A DNA stretch of 64,000 nt from CAVUCH01 sp963763095 (GTDB lineage Bacteria > Acidobacteriota > Vicinamibacteria > Vicinamibacterales > JAENWD01): the NCBI GenBank assembly GCA_963763095.1, contig CAVXNR010000005.1:1-64000 (forward strand). Reading direction: 5' to 3'. Within the stretch, counting starts at the first letter, position 1. Every line of letters starts with the position of its first letter. Shown here piece after piece: positions 37,170 through 47,452 of the stretch. The notes beneath the pieces were generated by a model, which was given only the letters and a program-made list of their open reading frames with translations, searched no databases and was not told the DNA's origin. The translations under genes were made by a program, and so were the position numbers.

Positions 37170-37835
37170 CTATGCGGCTTTTGCTCTGGACCGACGCCTC
37201 AGGACCGTGGCCACGCCGATCAGGCCGGGAACGAGCATCGCGAGTGTGGAGGGTTCAGGCACTGGAGTGAACGTGTATTCAAGGTCATGCACCACAAAGA
37301 GATCGGCGGGTATCTGACCGGCAAACACTCGAGCAGTCCCACGGCCCGTCAACTCACTCGAGAATACCGGCGGTCCGGTACGCGACTCGGTCGTGAATAA
37401 AGAGACGTTCCCCCGAAACGTGAATTCGCCGAGCAGGAGGGGACCAGGACTTCCAGGCTCCGGAAACACCGAGGGCAAGACGATCGTTGGCCCAGTGAAC
37501 GTCAGTTCTCCGGCCCTGAAGAGCTGAGGGTAATCGATTCCGTTGACGGTACCGCCATAGCCTTGGAAGAATTCGGAGAACGTGTACGTAGTCGTTCCGA
37601 AATCGACTGCGGTGCCAGCGGCGCAACCGGAGGCGCAGCGATCGTACCAGAAGGTGCCGCTCACGACTTGCGGGAAAAACCCGAAGGCCACATCGAAACC
37701 ACTGCCAGCGACGCGGAAGGCTCCGGGCTCGTCCGTGAAGGCGACAAACCCCGATGTCACCGCGATGGGGTCGGCAGTCGCCGTCCCTCTGAATAGCACA
37801 AACAGAGCGACCAGCGAACAGAGCAAAAACCTCAT
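37170..37835 (-). CDS. PEP-CTERM sorted exported protein
   Basis: About 221 residues. Signal peptide (FLLCSLVALFVLFRGTATA), a beta-rich central part with a Cys pair (YDRCASGCAAG), and the C-terminal sorting signal: VPEPSTLAMLVPGLIGVATV then RRRSR. In PEP-CTERM systems exosortase cleaves here and the protein goes to the surface or exopolysaccharide matrix. No exosortase gene is in this window. ATG 37835 has GAGGTG upstream. Stop codons of this gene and the CARDB gene are 23 bp apart, convergent. Confidence 0.88.
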   Translation of the reverse strand: MRFLLCSLVALFVLFRGTATADPIAVTSGFVAFTDEPGAFRVAGSGFDVAFGFFPQVVSGTFWYDRCASGCAAGTAVDFGTTTYTFSEFFQGYGGTVNGIDYPQLFRAGELTFTGPTIVLPSVFPEPGSPGPLLLGEFTFRGNVSLFTTESRTGPPVFSSELTGRGTARVFAGQIPADLFVVHDLEYTFTPVPEPSTLAMLVPGLIGVATVLRRRSRAKAA

Positions 37836-37899
37836 GGCGCGCACCTCAAACGTGCCCGCATCATGCAAAACACACGCCTCGATTCACTTGTGTAGTCAC

Positions 37900-37961
37900 G
37901 TGGGGCAGGCCTTCAGGCCTGCTCTCGTGTACCGATTTGCAGGGCTGAAGCCCTGCCCCAC
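37900..37961. repeat. Imperfect 22-bp inverted repeat, REP-like
   Basis: GTGGGGCAGGCCTTCAGGCC and the complementary arm (37940-37961, CAGGGCTGAAGCCCTGCCCC) match at 20 of 22 positions across an 18-base spacer. Each arm is also self-complementary around CTTCAG, so it could form a cruciform of two small hairpins. Repeats of this kind are often scattered in intergenic DNA. Only one copy is in the window. Confidence 0.6.
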
Positions 37962-38044
37962 ATGACATCCGACCCCCACTACCGGGCGCGCCATAATCGC
38001 GAGGCGTTCGACTCGATGATTGATCGTCCCGAAAGCAGGGCTGC

Positions 38045-38317
38045 ATGCTGTTCATGGTTGTCGAGCGCTTTCGGCCCGGCAAGGCACCTGAGGTCTACCA
38101 GCGTTTTCGCGACCGCGGACGCATGGCACCGGATACCGTGAGGTACGTCGCCAGTTGGGTCGATCTCGCGTTCGAGCGGTGCTTTCAGGTCATGGAAGCC
38201 GAGGACGAGGCGCTGGTTCACGAGTGGATCGCGAACTGGCACGACCTGATCGACTTCGAGGTCATTCCGGTGCGAACGTCGGCGGATGCCGCGGCCGTGA
38301 TGGCTGCGCGCTCATGA
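38045..38317 (+). CDS. DUF3303 family small protein
   Basis: A 90-residue protein (LFMVVERFRPGKAPEVYQRF, APDTVRYVASWVDLAFERCF, WIANWHDLIDFEVIPV). This ferredoxin-like fold family has no assigned role; relatives resemble antibiotic-biosynthesis-monooxygenase folds. A single gene, about 80 bp after the REP-like repeat. Confidence 0.85.
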   Translation: MLFMVVERFRPGKAPEVYQRFRDRGRMAPDTVRYVASWVDLAFERCFQVMEAEDEALVHEWIANWHDLIDFEVIPVRTSADAAAVMAARS

Positions 38318-38421
38318 GCCGGGGTGCGCCAGGACGAAGCCGATGCCTGACAGCTCTCTGATTCTCGAGCATTCGATTGAGGTGGCTGCGAGATGGTTGG
38401 CGCCGGGAGCGTCTGGCGTAC

Positions 38422-40701
38422 CTAGGCGGCCTCCGTTCTCGCGATCGCCTCGCACAACAACCCGGCACTGAACGCCGCATACCGCTTCTGCCAGGGGCTG
38501 GCCTGCCGATACACGACCACCGGCAGGGTCCACTCGAGGAGCGCCAGCCAGTACGGCACCATGTCGGTTTCGAAGATGGTTGCGGTATCCGCCAGCCGTC
38601 GCAGCAGCGTGATCACCTGGTACGCCTTGTCCACCGCGGCGTTGGTGCCAGCGTAGGTCATCGGCGGCGTCTCGTTCAGTGCGGTGGTCGACAGCAGCCC
38701 CCGCTCGAACTGCAGCATCAGCCGAAGGTCCGCCTCATTTTCAATCGGCACCATCTCGAACTTGAGGATGGGCTCGAGCCGGGCGAAGTCCGACACGATG
38801 TTGCGCGGCCGTGTCTCGGAGAAATCGATCACGTAGATGTTGTCGCGCTCGTCCACCAGGACGTTCTGCATGTTCAGGTCGCCATGACAGATCGACGTGT
38901 ACCAGAGCCGCGATCGCTGGCGCCGGCGAGGGAACTCGTGCTGCAGGAAGTAATACGGGTTCAGGATGTCGACCCCCAGCTCCGGGCACGGCAGGCGCTC
39001 GGCATCGGCGGAGACTCCGAGCACCTGTGCGGCGGCCTCGCACAACGTGGGGAACAGACGTCTCGGGTCGTGTTCGGCGTACAGCGCCACAGGCTCCCAG
39101 CGTGGCTGGCCGTACCACGGCTTCAGGACGCGTGTGAACAGCGTGTCGACCAGTCGAAGCACGTCTCCGACCGGCCGGCGTTGATAATGGTTCCGGAGCC
39201 ACTCCAGGGAGCTGTCCGGCCCGGTGACGCCCAGGAAGTTATACCGGAGACCGGCCCAGTCCCCGGCCGCCGCGCCGCCGAGCAGTGTCGTGCTGTTGTT
39301 CAGGATGAAGGTCTGCACGTACTTCCGGTTGGCGACTTCCTCGCGTTCGGTGAGCGCCACGCCGCCGATCTTCAACACCGTCGGCAACAGGCGCCGGCCG
39401 TCGGCGTCGTAGCTTGCCACTCGAAATGTGTTGGACATGAACCCGCCGTGCAGCGGTGTGAGCACCACTCGGCGACAGTCGCGGTAGAGCCGTCGTGTGA
39501 TGGTCTCCCACTCGTCGACCATCGGCGTGCCGTCCTCCACGTGCAGGTTCAGCAGCTTTTCGCGGCCGTCGCGAAGCCGCGCCGGCAGATACCCCCACGC
39601 CATAGCCGACGTGACGCGCCACTCGGGCTCGATCTCGACGACGTGCTCGAGACTGTCCAGGGTCACGAGCGTCGAGAGGGCGTCCGCGGGGTCAGCGGCC
39701 ATGGACGGCAGGGACACGGATGGCGCCAGCAGGGCGGCTCGTCCGGTGAGCACCACGCCGCCGGGGACGCCGGTCGTGAGCCAACCGGCAAGCACGTGGA
39801 ACGCGTGGTCCGTCCGCGCGAGAGCGGTCCGGTCGGCTGCCATCAGCAGCAGGATCGCGGGCCGTCCGCCGTTGGCAAGGGTGACGAGCGCCACGATCGC
39901 TGTCAGTGCGGGCGGCGGCCCTTCCCCCGCCGACGACACGACCACGTCCTCGACGAGATCCGCGATGGAAAACCCGTCGTCGCTTGCGACCTGCAAGGCG
40001 ACGTGCGGCGATCCGTCGAGCCCGAGCGCAGAGGCGACGTGCACGAGGGCCTCGGATGGCCGCTCCGGCACCATGAAGTCGGACGCGTTGCTGCCTGCCG
40101 GCCGCAACCCCGCGAACCCGGGGCCGATCAAGAGGAGCCCGGTGGCCTCACATGCCTGATCGCGTGTGGCGCCGAACCCGCCGAATCCAACGGCACAGGC
40201 CAGGTCCTCGACCGTGAGTGTGGCCAGCTGGTCCCCCTCGAGCTGCCCGGGGAGTGTTTCCGGCGGCGCACCCCAGGTTTCGAGGAGGCTCTGCCCGCCG
40301 AGCAGCCAGGTCGCGCACGTGCGACCCTGACGCGTGGTCCGCAGCGCCCGGTCGGGCGCGACGCTGCCGGACCGGGCCAATAACAGCGCGTCCTCGACGG
40401 ACGCGGCAAGACGCAGGACGTTGTGGAGCCGCGCCATCTCGAGCACTTGTCGCACCGACCGGGAGAGCCCGGCGAGCACGAGCATCTCGTTGCGCGCGCG
40501 CAGTCGCTTTTCGGCCCTGACCAGCGAGCGCAGGCCCATGCTGGAGATATAGCGAACCTCGCTGAAGTCGAGGATCCAGCTTTCATCGAACCGGTCCAGC
40601 GCCTCGACGAACGCGTCGAAGACGGGCGCACCGTCGCCGTCGAAGCGGCCCGCGAGCGTCAGGACGAGAGCGGGACGGCGTGAATCGAGGGTGATTTCCA
40701 T
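38422..40701 (-). CDS. STAS domain fused to an aminoglycoside-phosphotransferase-like kinase domain
   Basis: About 759 residues from ATG 40701. Residues 1-105 are a STAS domain (ALVLTLAGRFDGDGAPVFDA, WILDFSEVRYISSMGLRSLV) with the phosphorylatable Ser in ISSMG. A 300-residue middle part has a beta-rich pattern reminiscent of FIST or hydrolase folds (LLLIGPGFAGLRPAGSNASD) and is unassigned. The C-terminal 370 residues are kinase-like: catalytic loop CHGDLNMQNVLVD and metal site VIDFSETRP. The kinase part may be the TCAD9-like group of ternary conflict systems, but I am not sure. Role in regulation is inferred from the STAS part. A PP2C phosphatase is encoded at 6579. Confidence 0.82.
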   Translation of the reverse strand: MEITLDSRRPALVLTLAGRFDGDGAPVFDAFVEALDRFDESWILDFSEVRYISSMGLRSLVRAEKRLRARNEMLVLAGLSRSVRQVLEMARLHNVLRLAASVEDALLLARSGSVAPDRALRTTRQGRTCATWLLGGQSLLETWGAPPETLPGQLEGDQLATLTVEDLACAVGFGGFGATRDQACEATGLLLIGPGFAGLRPAGSNASDFMVPERPSEALVHVASALGLDGSPHVALQVASDDGFSIADLVEDVVVSSAGEGPPPALTAIVALVTLANGGRPAILLLMAADRTALARTDHAFHVLAGWLTTGVPGGVVLTGRAALLAPSVSLPSMAADPADALSTLVTLDSLEHVVEIEPEWRVTSAMAWGYLPARLRDGREKLLNLHVEDGTPMVDEWETITRRLYRDCRRVVLTPLHGGFMSNTFRVASYDADGRRLLPTVLKIGGVALTEREEVANRKYVQTFILNNSTTLLGGAAAGDWAGLRYNFLGVTGPDSSLEWLRNHYQRRPVGDVLRLVDTLFTRVLKPWYGQPRWEPVALYAEHDPRRLFPTLCEAAAQVLGVSADAERLPCPELGVDILNPYYFLQHEFPRRRQRSRLWYTSICHGDLNMQNVLVDERDNIYVIDFSETRPRNIVSDFARLEPILKFEMVPIENEADLRLMLQFERGLLSTTALNETPPMTYAGTNAAVDKAYQVITLLRRLADTATIFETDMVPYWLALLEWTLPVVVYRQASPWQKRYAAFSAGLLCEAIARTEAA

Positions 40702-40847
40702 CTCAGGCCGCGTCAGGGGTGCCGGCGTGCGGGCCCTCACGAGGGCCCGCGCACTGACGCGCGAGTTGCACTATACGGCGTCGGGTGGCCAATCGTCACG
40801 GCCGCCGGAAGTTGGGTTCTCCCGGCGGCGCGAGTCGACGCTCTGAC

Positions 40848-41453
40848 CTAGGGAGTGGCCGCTTGCGCCTCGAGTCGCATCCAGGGATGGATGCAGCACT
40901 GGAATTTCAATGCGCCGCTGTGCTCGACCTCTTCGCGATACTCCGCTCCAGGCGCGACGAAGTCGTCCGGCTCCAGCTGAGTACATTCCGGCGCCACATC
41001 TGGCGTGCGCGCGAGCTGGTTGAGGTCGGCGACGATACCGCCGCCAAACGCCGCCACCTCGGTGAAGGTGTGCACCTCGCCGCCCTTGTTCAGCGCGACG
41101 AAGGTCGCGCCGACGCTCGTCTTCGCCATGTTTGGCGCGAAGTGCCACGGCCCGACGAAGGCAAGCCGCGTCAGGAGGTCGATGAACCGGTCGAACTTCA
41201 TCCCGCCAGACCTGGTGCAGGTCCCGGGGGCAACCGCGGCGTTGAAGGTGTCGGGATCGCACGCATCGGCCATATTCACCGTGATCTCTTCTCGACCTCG
41301 CGCCACGGCAGCTGCGCCGGGTGCGGCGGCCGATGTGGTGGTTGCCGACGGGGCTGCCGGCGCGAGCGCATCTGATGGTGGCGACCCGGATTCACGGCCA
41401 CAGGCGATGGTGATCCCGAGCAGCCCGACAAGGACGGAGAGCCGAAACGTCAT
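40848..41453 (-). CDS. Cupredoxin-like copper-binding lipoprotein
   Basis: About 201 residues. ATG 41453 follows GGGAGG. A lipoprotein signal (LSVLVGLLGITIAC, lipobox Cys at about residue 18) is followed by an Ala/Pro-rich linker. The domain has cupredoxin ligands: His in KGGEVHTFTEV, Cys and His in KFQCCIHPWMR, with Met at the end as in plastocyanin or azurin type 1 sites. It would carry electrons or copper in the periplasm. No redox partner is adjacent. Confidence 0.82.
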   Translation of the reverse strand: MTFRLSVLVGLLGITIACGRESGSPPSDALAPAAPSATTTSAAAPGAAAVARGREEITVNMADACDPDTFNAAVAPGTCTRSGGMKFDRFIDLLTRLAFVGPWHFAPNMAKTSVGATFVALNKGGEVHTFTEVAAFGGGIVADLNQLARTPDVAPECTQLEPDDFVAPGAEYREEVEHSGALKFQCCIHPWMRLEAQAATP

Positions 41454-41688
41454 AGCTGAACCTCCCTGTCTCCGGGCGATGGCAAACCGGCTGCCGGCAT
41501 GCCTGGTCGCTGGCGCCGGTGCGGCCCACGCAAATCGGACGCGCAAACGGCAGCTTCGGCGATCGGGCGCCTCTCCCATCTCGTGTGGCGTGATGCGACG
41601 CCTTTACGAATTGGGATCGGATTCCTGTGTTTCGTAAGCGCGCACGTCAAACGCCACCCGCAAAAACTGAACTTCCGCCAAAACACGG

Positions 41689-42194
41689 TTACTGCTGCGC
41701 AGGTGGGTGAGATCGAGGATGTCGCTTCCTCAGCAGTGCCAAATACCTCAGACCTCGGCCGCTGTCGACTCGACTCCCAGTCACAAACCGCTGCCAGAGC
41801 TCCTCTTCCTGTCGCTGGGCCTCACGCTCATCCGCCCCGGCGATGTGCGCCATCTCGTGCCAGATGAGCGTGGCGAGCACGTAATCGAACATGCCGGCGC
41901 CCTCATTCTGCCCGCGTCGCAGGGCGTCTCCTTGCGCAACGAGATAGACGACATCCTCCCCGACGAGGACAAACGCCTGAACTGTCCGCCCCTCCGCGTC
42001 CACCCGCTGCAAGGCGCGGCTCGCATCGACGACCAGGACCTTCCGTGGCTGCGTGGGCAGCAGCGCAAGCGCCCTTCGGACAGTGGGGTCGTACCTCTGC
42101 CCTTCCGTTTGCGCCCCGTCCACTCGTCCGAAGCCCAACATGATGATCGACCAGCCGAGAGCAAGTGAACGTGCGCGAGTGTTGAACGAAGCAT
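41689..42194 (-). CDS. Small HExxH metallopeptidase-like protein, probable frame break near the start
   Basis: The main frame (ATG 42141) gives about 150 residues with LATLIWHEMAHIAGADEREA, a gluzincin-like HExxH followed by Glu, and EELWQRFV. AAGGAG precedes an ATG at 42194 that opens a signal-peptide-like run (MLRSTLAHVHLL) in another frame, while the main frame upstream reads SLALGWSIIMLGFG. This suggests the true start is 42194 with a small shift in between. Likely exported protease; substrate unknown. Confidence 0.65.
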
Positions 42195-42416
42195 TGCCGC
42201 ACTCCTTTTCGTGGTGCGCACACGCTGCGGCTGGAGGCCGGCTACCTCAATGGATTTGGAGTCCTACGTGGGTCGCACATCGGTCGCGCGTTAAACCGCG
42301 CGCAGGCAGAAGTTTGGGCGGACGTGTACACGCGGTGCCGGATGGCCGGCCGAAGAGTGGCATGGTAGGATTGCCGGCCCAACCCACTTCCTCGGCCGAC
42401 ACAGAGAGTCGCCGGA

Positions 42417-44668
42417 ATGACTGATCCATCTGGGTCTACGCCCCGTGTGATCCGCTTTAGCGTGTTCGAGCTGGATCTCCAGTCGGGGGAGCTGCGCAAG
42501 GCGGGCGTTCGACTCCGCCTGCCGGCTCAGTCGATCGAGGTCCTCACGTTGTTGCTGGAGCGGTCCGGCAATCTCGTCACGCGCGAAGAGTTGTGCCAGC
42601 GGCTCTGGCCCGCCGGCACCTTCGTGGATTTCGACCACGGCCTGAACGCGTCCGTGAATCGGCTGCGCGAGACGCTGGGGGACTCAGCCGACCGCCCGCG
42701 CTTCATCGAGACGGTGCCACGACGTGGGTACCGTTTCGTTGCCCCGGTCGAAAGGCCGCAGCAGGCTGCACCCGTCGCCGCCGCACCGACACCTGGAGCG
42801 GATGCGCGTCACATGCGATCCGGGCACGGGCGTTCAGGCGAGCAGGAGACCCGGACAGCGGAGCCCTCCAGCGCCGCAGCCACGTCGCTCCGCCGTTGCC
42901 GGCCCCGGCCGCGGCCGATTCCCTACGCGCGCGAGCGTGGCTGTCGTTCTGATCATCGTGGGCTTGGCCATCTTCACTGGATCGCGGATCACGCCGCGTC
43001 CGCTGGCCACCGGGACGCCTCACGCTCTGGATGTGATGCTCGACGGACTCGAGGTGGGCACCGCGATGCCGGCCTTGTCGCCCGATGGTCACTCGCTGGT
43101 GTACCGCGCCGACGGGCGGCTATGGCGCCGCGCCGTGAACGAGTTCACGCCGAAACCTCTGCCGGATACAGCCGGCGCCGAGTATGTGTTCTGGGCCCCG
43201 GATAGCCGCCAGATCGCGTTCGTGCGCGACCGAAGGCTCTGGCGACTGCCAATCGACGCCGCGAATGCGACCCCGGTCGGTGACGCGCCTGCGGGCTTAT
43301 CAGGAATAGGCGCCGGCGTATGGACCGTCACCGGCGATCTTGTCGTTGCCGGCAGCGACACCGTCGGTCTGTGGTCGACTCCTGTGCATGGGGGGAACCC
43401 GCGGGATATTTTGCCGATCGATAAAAGCACTGAGATCGACTTCCACCATGTCGCGGCGCTGCCGGCCGGACGCGGCCTACTTGTCGCCGTTCATCGCTCC
43501 CAGGGGCCCGATACGATCGCCGCGCTCGTGAACGGCAAGCGCGCAGCCGTGCTGCAACTGCCCGGCGAAGCAGTACACTCCGCAGTTTATTCACCGGGCG
43601 GATACCTGTTGTTCGAGCGTGAGACGACCATCCCGGGGATTTGGGCCGTGCGATTCGCGATCGATCGCCTTGCCACCGAGGGCGCGCCGTTCCTGCTCGT
43701 TCCCGGCGGTTCGAGTCCGACCCTCGCATCAGACGGCACGCTGGCATTCGTGCGGGGTGGGCGTCCGCCATCACAGTTGGTCTGGGTCGACCGCAAGGGA
43801 TCGATCGAACCGATCGGCGACTTGCAGGGCCAACTGGGTCAAGGGTCCGGGCCTGTGATGGCGCTGTCGCCGGATGCCCGCAGGCTTGCGCTGTCGATCG
43901 GCGGCCCTGTCGGGGCGGAGCTGTGGAGCTATGACCTCTCTCGCGGCACGAACACACGGCTGAGCGCCGGTGCAATGAGGGTGACGACCCCAATCTGGAC
44001 GCCCGACGGAGAACGGATCCTCTTTGGAGCATTCGGGCGCGGTCGCTTGTGGAACGTGTACTCGATCCCAGCCACCGAAACGCGGGAGCCCGTGCGCGTG
44101 CTGCCGGAGTCCGCTGATGTACAAGTGGCCTTGTACGATCTCGCCAGACGGACGGTGGCTGATCTACGCAGCGGAGGGGACCGATCGCGTCACTGACCTG
44201 TGGCTGACGCCTCTGGTGAATCCCGGTGCGGCGCAGCCGTTGATGAAAACGCCGTACCGGGAGGCCTACGCGAAGTTTTCCCCCGATGGGCGCCTCATCG
44301 TCTACGTCTCGGACGAATCGGGCAGCGATGAAGTCTATGTGCGCGCATTCCCCATAAATCCTGAACGCCTGCAGGTGTCCACAAACGGGGGATCGATGCC
44401 GGTGTGGGCGCCCGATGGACGGGCCATCTGCTATCGGACGCCGACGGCGATGATGGAGGTCGCCGTGACCCGGACGGCCGCAGGGCTTGCTGCGTCCGCG
44501 CCGCACCAGCTCTTCAGGATCGATCCAGACTGGAATCTGCTCGAGCCATTTGTCCTCGCGTCAGACGGTCGGTTCCTGTTTGCGCGCGCCAAAGAACGCG
44601 CTCACGTCGGGGTACTCCTGCACTGGTCGAGTTCGGCGACTCAGCTCGAGGGTGCGCTTTCCCGATGA
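42417..44668 (+). CDS. Winged-helix (CadC-like) regulator with TM segment and TolB-like propeller, frameshifted
   Basis: From ATG 42417: an OmpR/CadC winged helix (residues about 12-105: GELRKAGVRLRLPAQSIEVL, TFVDFDHGLNASVNRLRETL, RGYRFVAPV). After a frame change between about 42830 and 42900, one TM helix (VAVVLIIVGLAIFTG) and PD40/TolB propeller blades follow (AMPALSPDGHSLVYRADGRL, YVFWAPDSRQIAFVRDRRLW). A second +1 shift at about 44140 restores SPDGRWLIYAAEG to the stop at 44668. Joined length is about 750 residues, typical of an acidobacterial one-component membrane regulator. Both breaks go in the same direction. Confidence 0.8.
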
Positions 44669-44684
44669 GCCGCGGCCCACTCGA

Positions 44685-44903
44685 CTCTCTTGAACCCGGA
44701 AGGCCGACCGAGTAAGCTGCCGCGCGTCTGCACCTTACTCCGGGTCGCTCCCCCTCGGTCGTGGTGTGTGCTCTTCGTATGCCCACGCGTCCGACCGAGC
44801 GCCGCATTCCTCCCACGCTGACGCCGGGTGATCTCGGCGAGTCGGTTGCCGCCGGCGACACACGCTGCCTGCTCGTGTCGTTCATCACGTCCCCGCTTGT
44901 CAG
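44685..44903 (+). repeat. 5'-cassette repeat D, copy 1 (promoter plus first 41 codons)
   Basis: About 215 bp almost identical to 47453-47674, the promoter and 5' end of the first gene of the DUF6603 operon. It includes TTGAAC (44690-44695), 17 bases, TAAGCT (44713-44718), the tract GGGTCGCTCCCCCTCGGTCG, and codons MPTRPTERRIPPTLTPGDLG. The match stops after the codons for TSPLV. The copy places this promoter before the LVIVD protein gene. Confidence 0.85.
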
Positions 44904-44934
44904 AAGGAGACTCCGATGGACCGTCCGACGATGA
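44779..44934 (+). CDS. 51-codon leader ORF, truncated copy of the DUF6603-operon first gene
   Basis: ATG 44779 and about 41 codons match the gene at 47549, then RRRLRWTVRR and TGA. The ORF contains the AAGGAG used by the next gene and overlaps its start at 44916 by 19 bases. Its TGA overlaps the second in-frame ATG (44931) as ATGA, a classic translational-coupling layout. Confidence 0.5.
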   Translation: MPTRPTERRIPPTLTPGDLGESVAAGDTRCLLVSFITSPLVRRRLRWTVRR

Positions 44935-47285
44935 CGAGACGCATAGCCGGCGCTCTCCTGGTAGCGACGGTGCTCACCGTCGGGATTCGTGACGGCGCAC
45001 ATGTGTGGGCACACGAGGAAAGCCTCGCCGCGATCGAGAGCTTTCTGCACGGCCTCGTCCAGGGCCGCGCCATCACCGAGGCGCAGCACAAGCAGATCGA
45101 ACGACTCTACGAGAGCGGCCTGGTGTCGCAGCTGATCGCCTGGTTGACGGCCCAGGAGACCGGCGGGCGGATCTCGCAGGACACGCACCTGTATGTGAAC
45201 GCGCTGCTCAACCTCAGCGCTCCGGACGTGTCGTCAGCCGTCGCGCCCGCCAATTACACGGGAAATGGAAACGTGCGGCTGCTGGGCCACGTTGACGTGC
45301 AGCCGCCCAATCCGTATTACGGCGATAACAGCACGACGGGGATGCTGTACAACGGCATTTGGGGATACGCGACCGGCGCGCGCGAGTACGCCCTGCAGTG
45401 CAACAGCACTGGCCTCCACATCATCGACGTCACCGATCCGTTGGCGCCGTACCGGGTGCAGTTCATCAACATGTCAGGCGGTCTGAATCCGCCGAAAGGC
45501 CGCATCTGGCGCGACGTCGACATCTACTCCGATCCGGTGTCGGGCAAGACCTACGCTTACATCGGTGCCCAATCGAACGGCGATCTGTGGATCGTGGACC
45601 TGTCGTTCCTGTCGGGTTCGACCGCGCACGGCGCCAACTCCAACCCGATACCCGCGGCAGCTATCGCCAACCGCGGCCGGACCAATTACGGCCATACGGT
45701 ATCGGTCCACGACGGTCTCGGCCTGTTGTTCATGAACACCGCCAACAACGGCTCGACGCTGGGCTGCCAGATCTTCGATCTGCGGCAGGACCCGTTCAAC
45801 CCTCCGGTCATCGCTAGCTGGAGTGGCAGCGGCCACGACTGTCACGACAGCTTCGCGCGAGCCGACGTTCCCGGCGCGGGCGGCAAGGATCTGCTCTACG
45901 TCGCGGATGGCTACGCGACCCGTTATCGCGTCGTCGACATCAGCAGCGTGCGTACAGGCGGCGGCACGACGCTCGTCGGCTCTTCCGCAGCGGTGTCCGG
46001 GATTTACGCCCACAGCAACTGGCTGGACAGCGACGCGCACTACCTGTACGCGTTCGAGGAGTTCAATGCGCGCGACATCGGCGTGTATGACGTCTCGAAT
46101 CCGGCGAATCCGACGCAAGTCACGACGTTCCAGTATGCCGAGGACGCCACCGCCAACTCGCGTATCCACAACGGCCAGGTGCGGGACAAGTATCTGCTGA
46201 CCGCCTACTACGAGGCCGGGTTCCGGGTGTTCGATATCTCGAACCCGGCCAATCCGGTGGAGGTAGGAAAGTACGAGACGTGGCGCGATCCGGACGGGGA
46301 TGGCACGTTCGACCAGACGATCACGGGCGCGTACAACGGTGCCTGGAATCTCCACGTCTCTCTCCCCTCGGGCAACGTGCTGGTGTCGGACATGAAATCG
46401 GGGACGTTCGTCTTTCGCGTCGATCCCATCGCACGCCCCGGTCCGACCAGCGGACTATCGGCGGCAGCCGGCGACACACAGGTCTCTCTCTCGTGGACGC
46501 CAGCCAGCGGCGCAACCGGCTACACCGTGCAGCGCGGTACGACCAGCGGCGGACCGTACACGACGATTGCGACCAACATCGTCGGAACCGCCTGGGTGGA
46601 CACCGGCCTGAGCAACGGCACCGGGTACTTCTATGTCGTGACGGGGACCAACGCCGAAGGCGGCGGCGGGAGCTCGAACCAAGCGTCGAGCACGCCGGGG
46701 CTGGCAGCTGACACGACCGTGACGTTCACATCCGTGGCGGCGCAAGACGGCTGGGTCCTGGAATCGAGCGAAACGTCGAACACTGGCGGCTCCATCGGCA
46801 CGACGGGCAAGAACGCCAGCACACTGCGGATGGGCGATGACGGCAAGGACAAGCAGTACCGGAGCATCCTCGCCTTCGACACCTCAGCTATCCCCGACAA
46901 TGCGACGATTGTCTCCGTCACCGTGCGGCTGCTTCGCACGAGCGTCTCCGGCACGAACCCGTTCAATACGCATGGCAGCGGATGGGTCGATGTTCAGGCC
47001 GGGGGTTTTTCGGGATCGACGTCGCTCCAGACGAGCGATTTCCAGGCGGCGGCGGCGGTCATCCAGTCGGGCACGCTCTCCAACGCGAACGCGAACGGTG
47101 TCTGGTCCCTGGGCAGCCTCAACGCCGCTGGAATCGCGGCGGTCAACAAAACGGGCACGACGCAGCTTCGTGTCTATTTTGCCGTCGACGACAACGACAA
47201 CGGGCGGGCCGATTACATCAACTACCAGTCAGGGGAAGGTTCGGCGGCAGCAAACCGTCCCCAGCTCGTGGTGTCGTATCGGTGA
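44916..47285 (+). CDS. Secreted choice-of-anchor B (LVIVD propeller) protein with FN3 and DNRLRE-like domains
   Basis: 789 residues, or 784 if the second ATG at 44931 is used. Signal peptide (IAGALLVATVLTVGI). LVIVD-type propeller blades follow (YALQCNSTGLHIIDVTDPLA, SNGDLWIVDLSFLSG, YEAGFRVFDISNPANPVEVG), then an FN3 domain (residues about 508-598: GLSAAAGDTQVSLSW), then a DNRLRE/CBM-like C-terminal jelly-roll (DGWVLESSETSNTGG, SILAFDTSAIPDNATI, QLRVYFAVDDND). AAGGAG lies 7 bases before ATG 44916. Probably an extracellular, perhaps substrate-bound, protein; function unknown. Confidence 0.87.
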   Translation: MDRPTMTRRIAGALLVATVLTVGIRDGAHVWAHEESLAAIESFLHGLVQGRAITEAQHKQIERLYESGLVSQLIAWLTAQETGGRISQDTHLYVNALLNLSAPDVSSAVAPANYTGNGNVRLLGHVDVQPPNPYYGDNSTTGMLYNGIWGYATGAREYALQCNSTGLHIIDVTDPLAPYRVQFINMSGGLNPPKGRIWRDVDIYSDPVSGKTYAYIGAQSNGDLWIVDLSFLSGSTAHGANSNPIPAAAIANRGRTNYGHTVSVHDGLGLLFMNTANNGSTLGCQIFDLRQDPFNPPVIASWSGSGHDCHDSFARADVPGAGGKDLLYVADGYATRYRVVDISSVRTGGGTTLVGSSAAVSGIYAHSNWLDSDAHYLYAFEEFNARDIGVYDVSNPANPTQVTTFQYAEDATANSRIHNGQVRDKYLLTAYYEAGFRVFDISNPANPVEVGKYETWRDPDGDGTFDQTITGAYNGAWNLHVSLPSGNVLVSDMKSGTFVFRVDPIARPGPTSGLSAAAGDTQVSLSWTPASGATGYTVQRGTTSGGPYTTIATNIVGTAWVDTGLSNGTGYFYVVTGTNAEGGGGSSNQASSTPGLAADTTVTFTSVAAQDGWVLESSETSNTGGSIGTTGKNASTLRMGDDGKDKQYRSILAFDTSAIPDNATIVSVTVRLLRTSVSGTNPFNTHGSGWVDVQAGGFSGSTSLQTSDFQAAAAVIQSGTLSNANANGVWSLGSLNAAGIAAVNKTGTTQLRVYFAVDDNDNGRADYINYQSGEGSAAANRPQLVVSYR

Positions 47286-47452
47286 CGATGTGCCGCAGGT
47301 GACACACGCCGAGCGCGCGTGATCGCGCAAGAGGACGGCAGAGCTGGCGGCATCGCAGATCGGGGTGGACCACCATTCGATGGGATTTCGACGCGCGGTG
47401 GTGGTGCCGAACGGCTGAGATGCGGAAGCATTCAGCTGTTTTTTGTCGCTCG

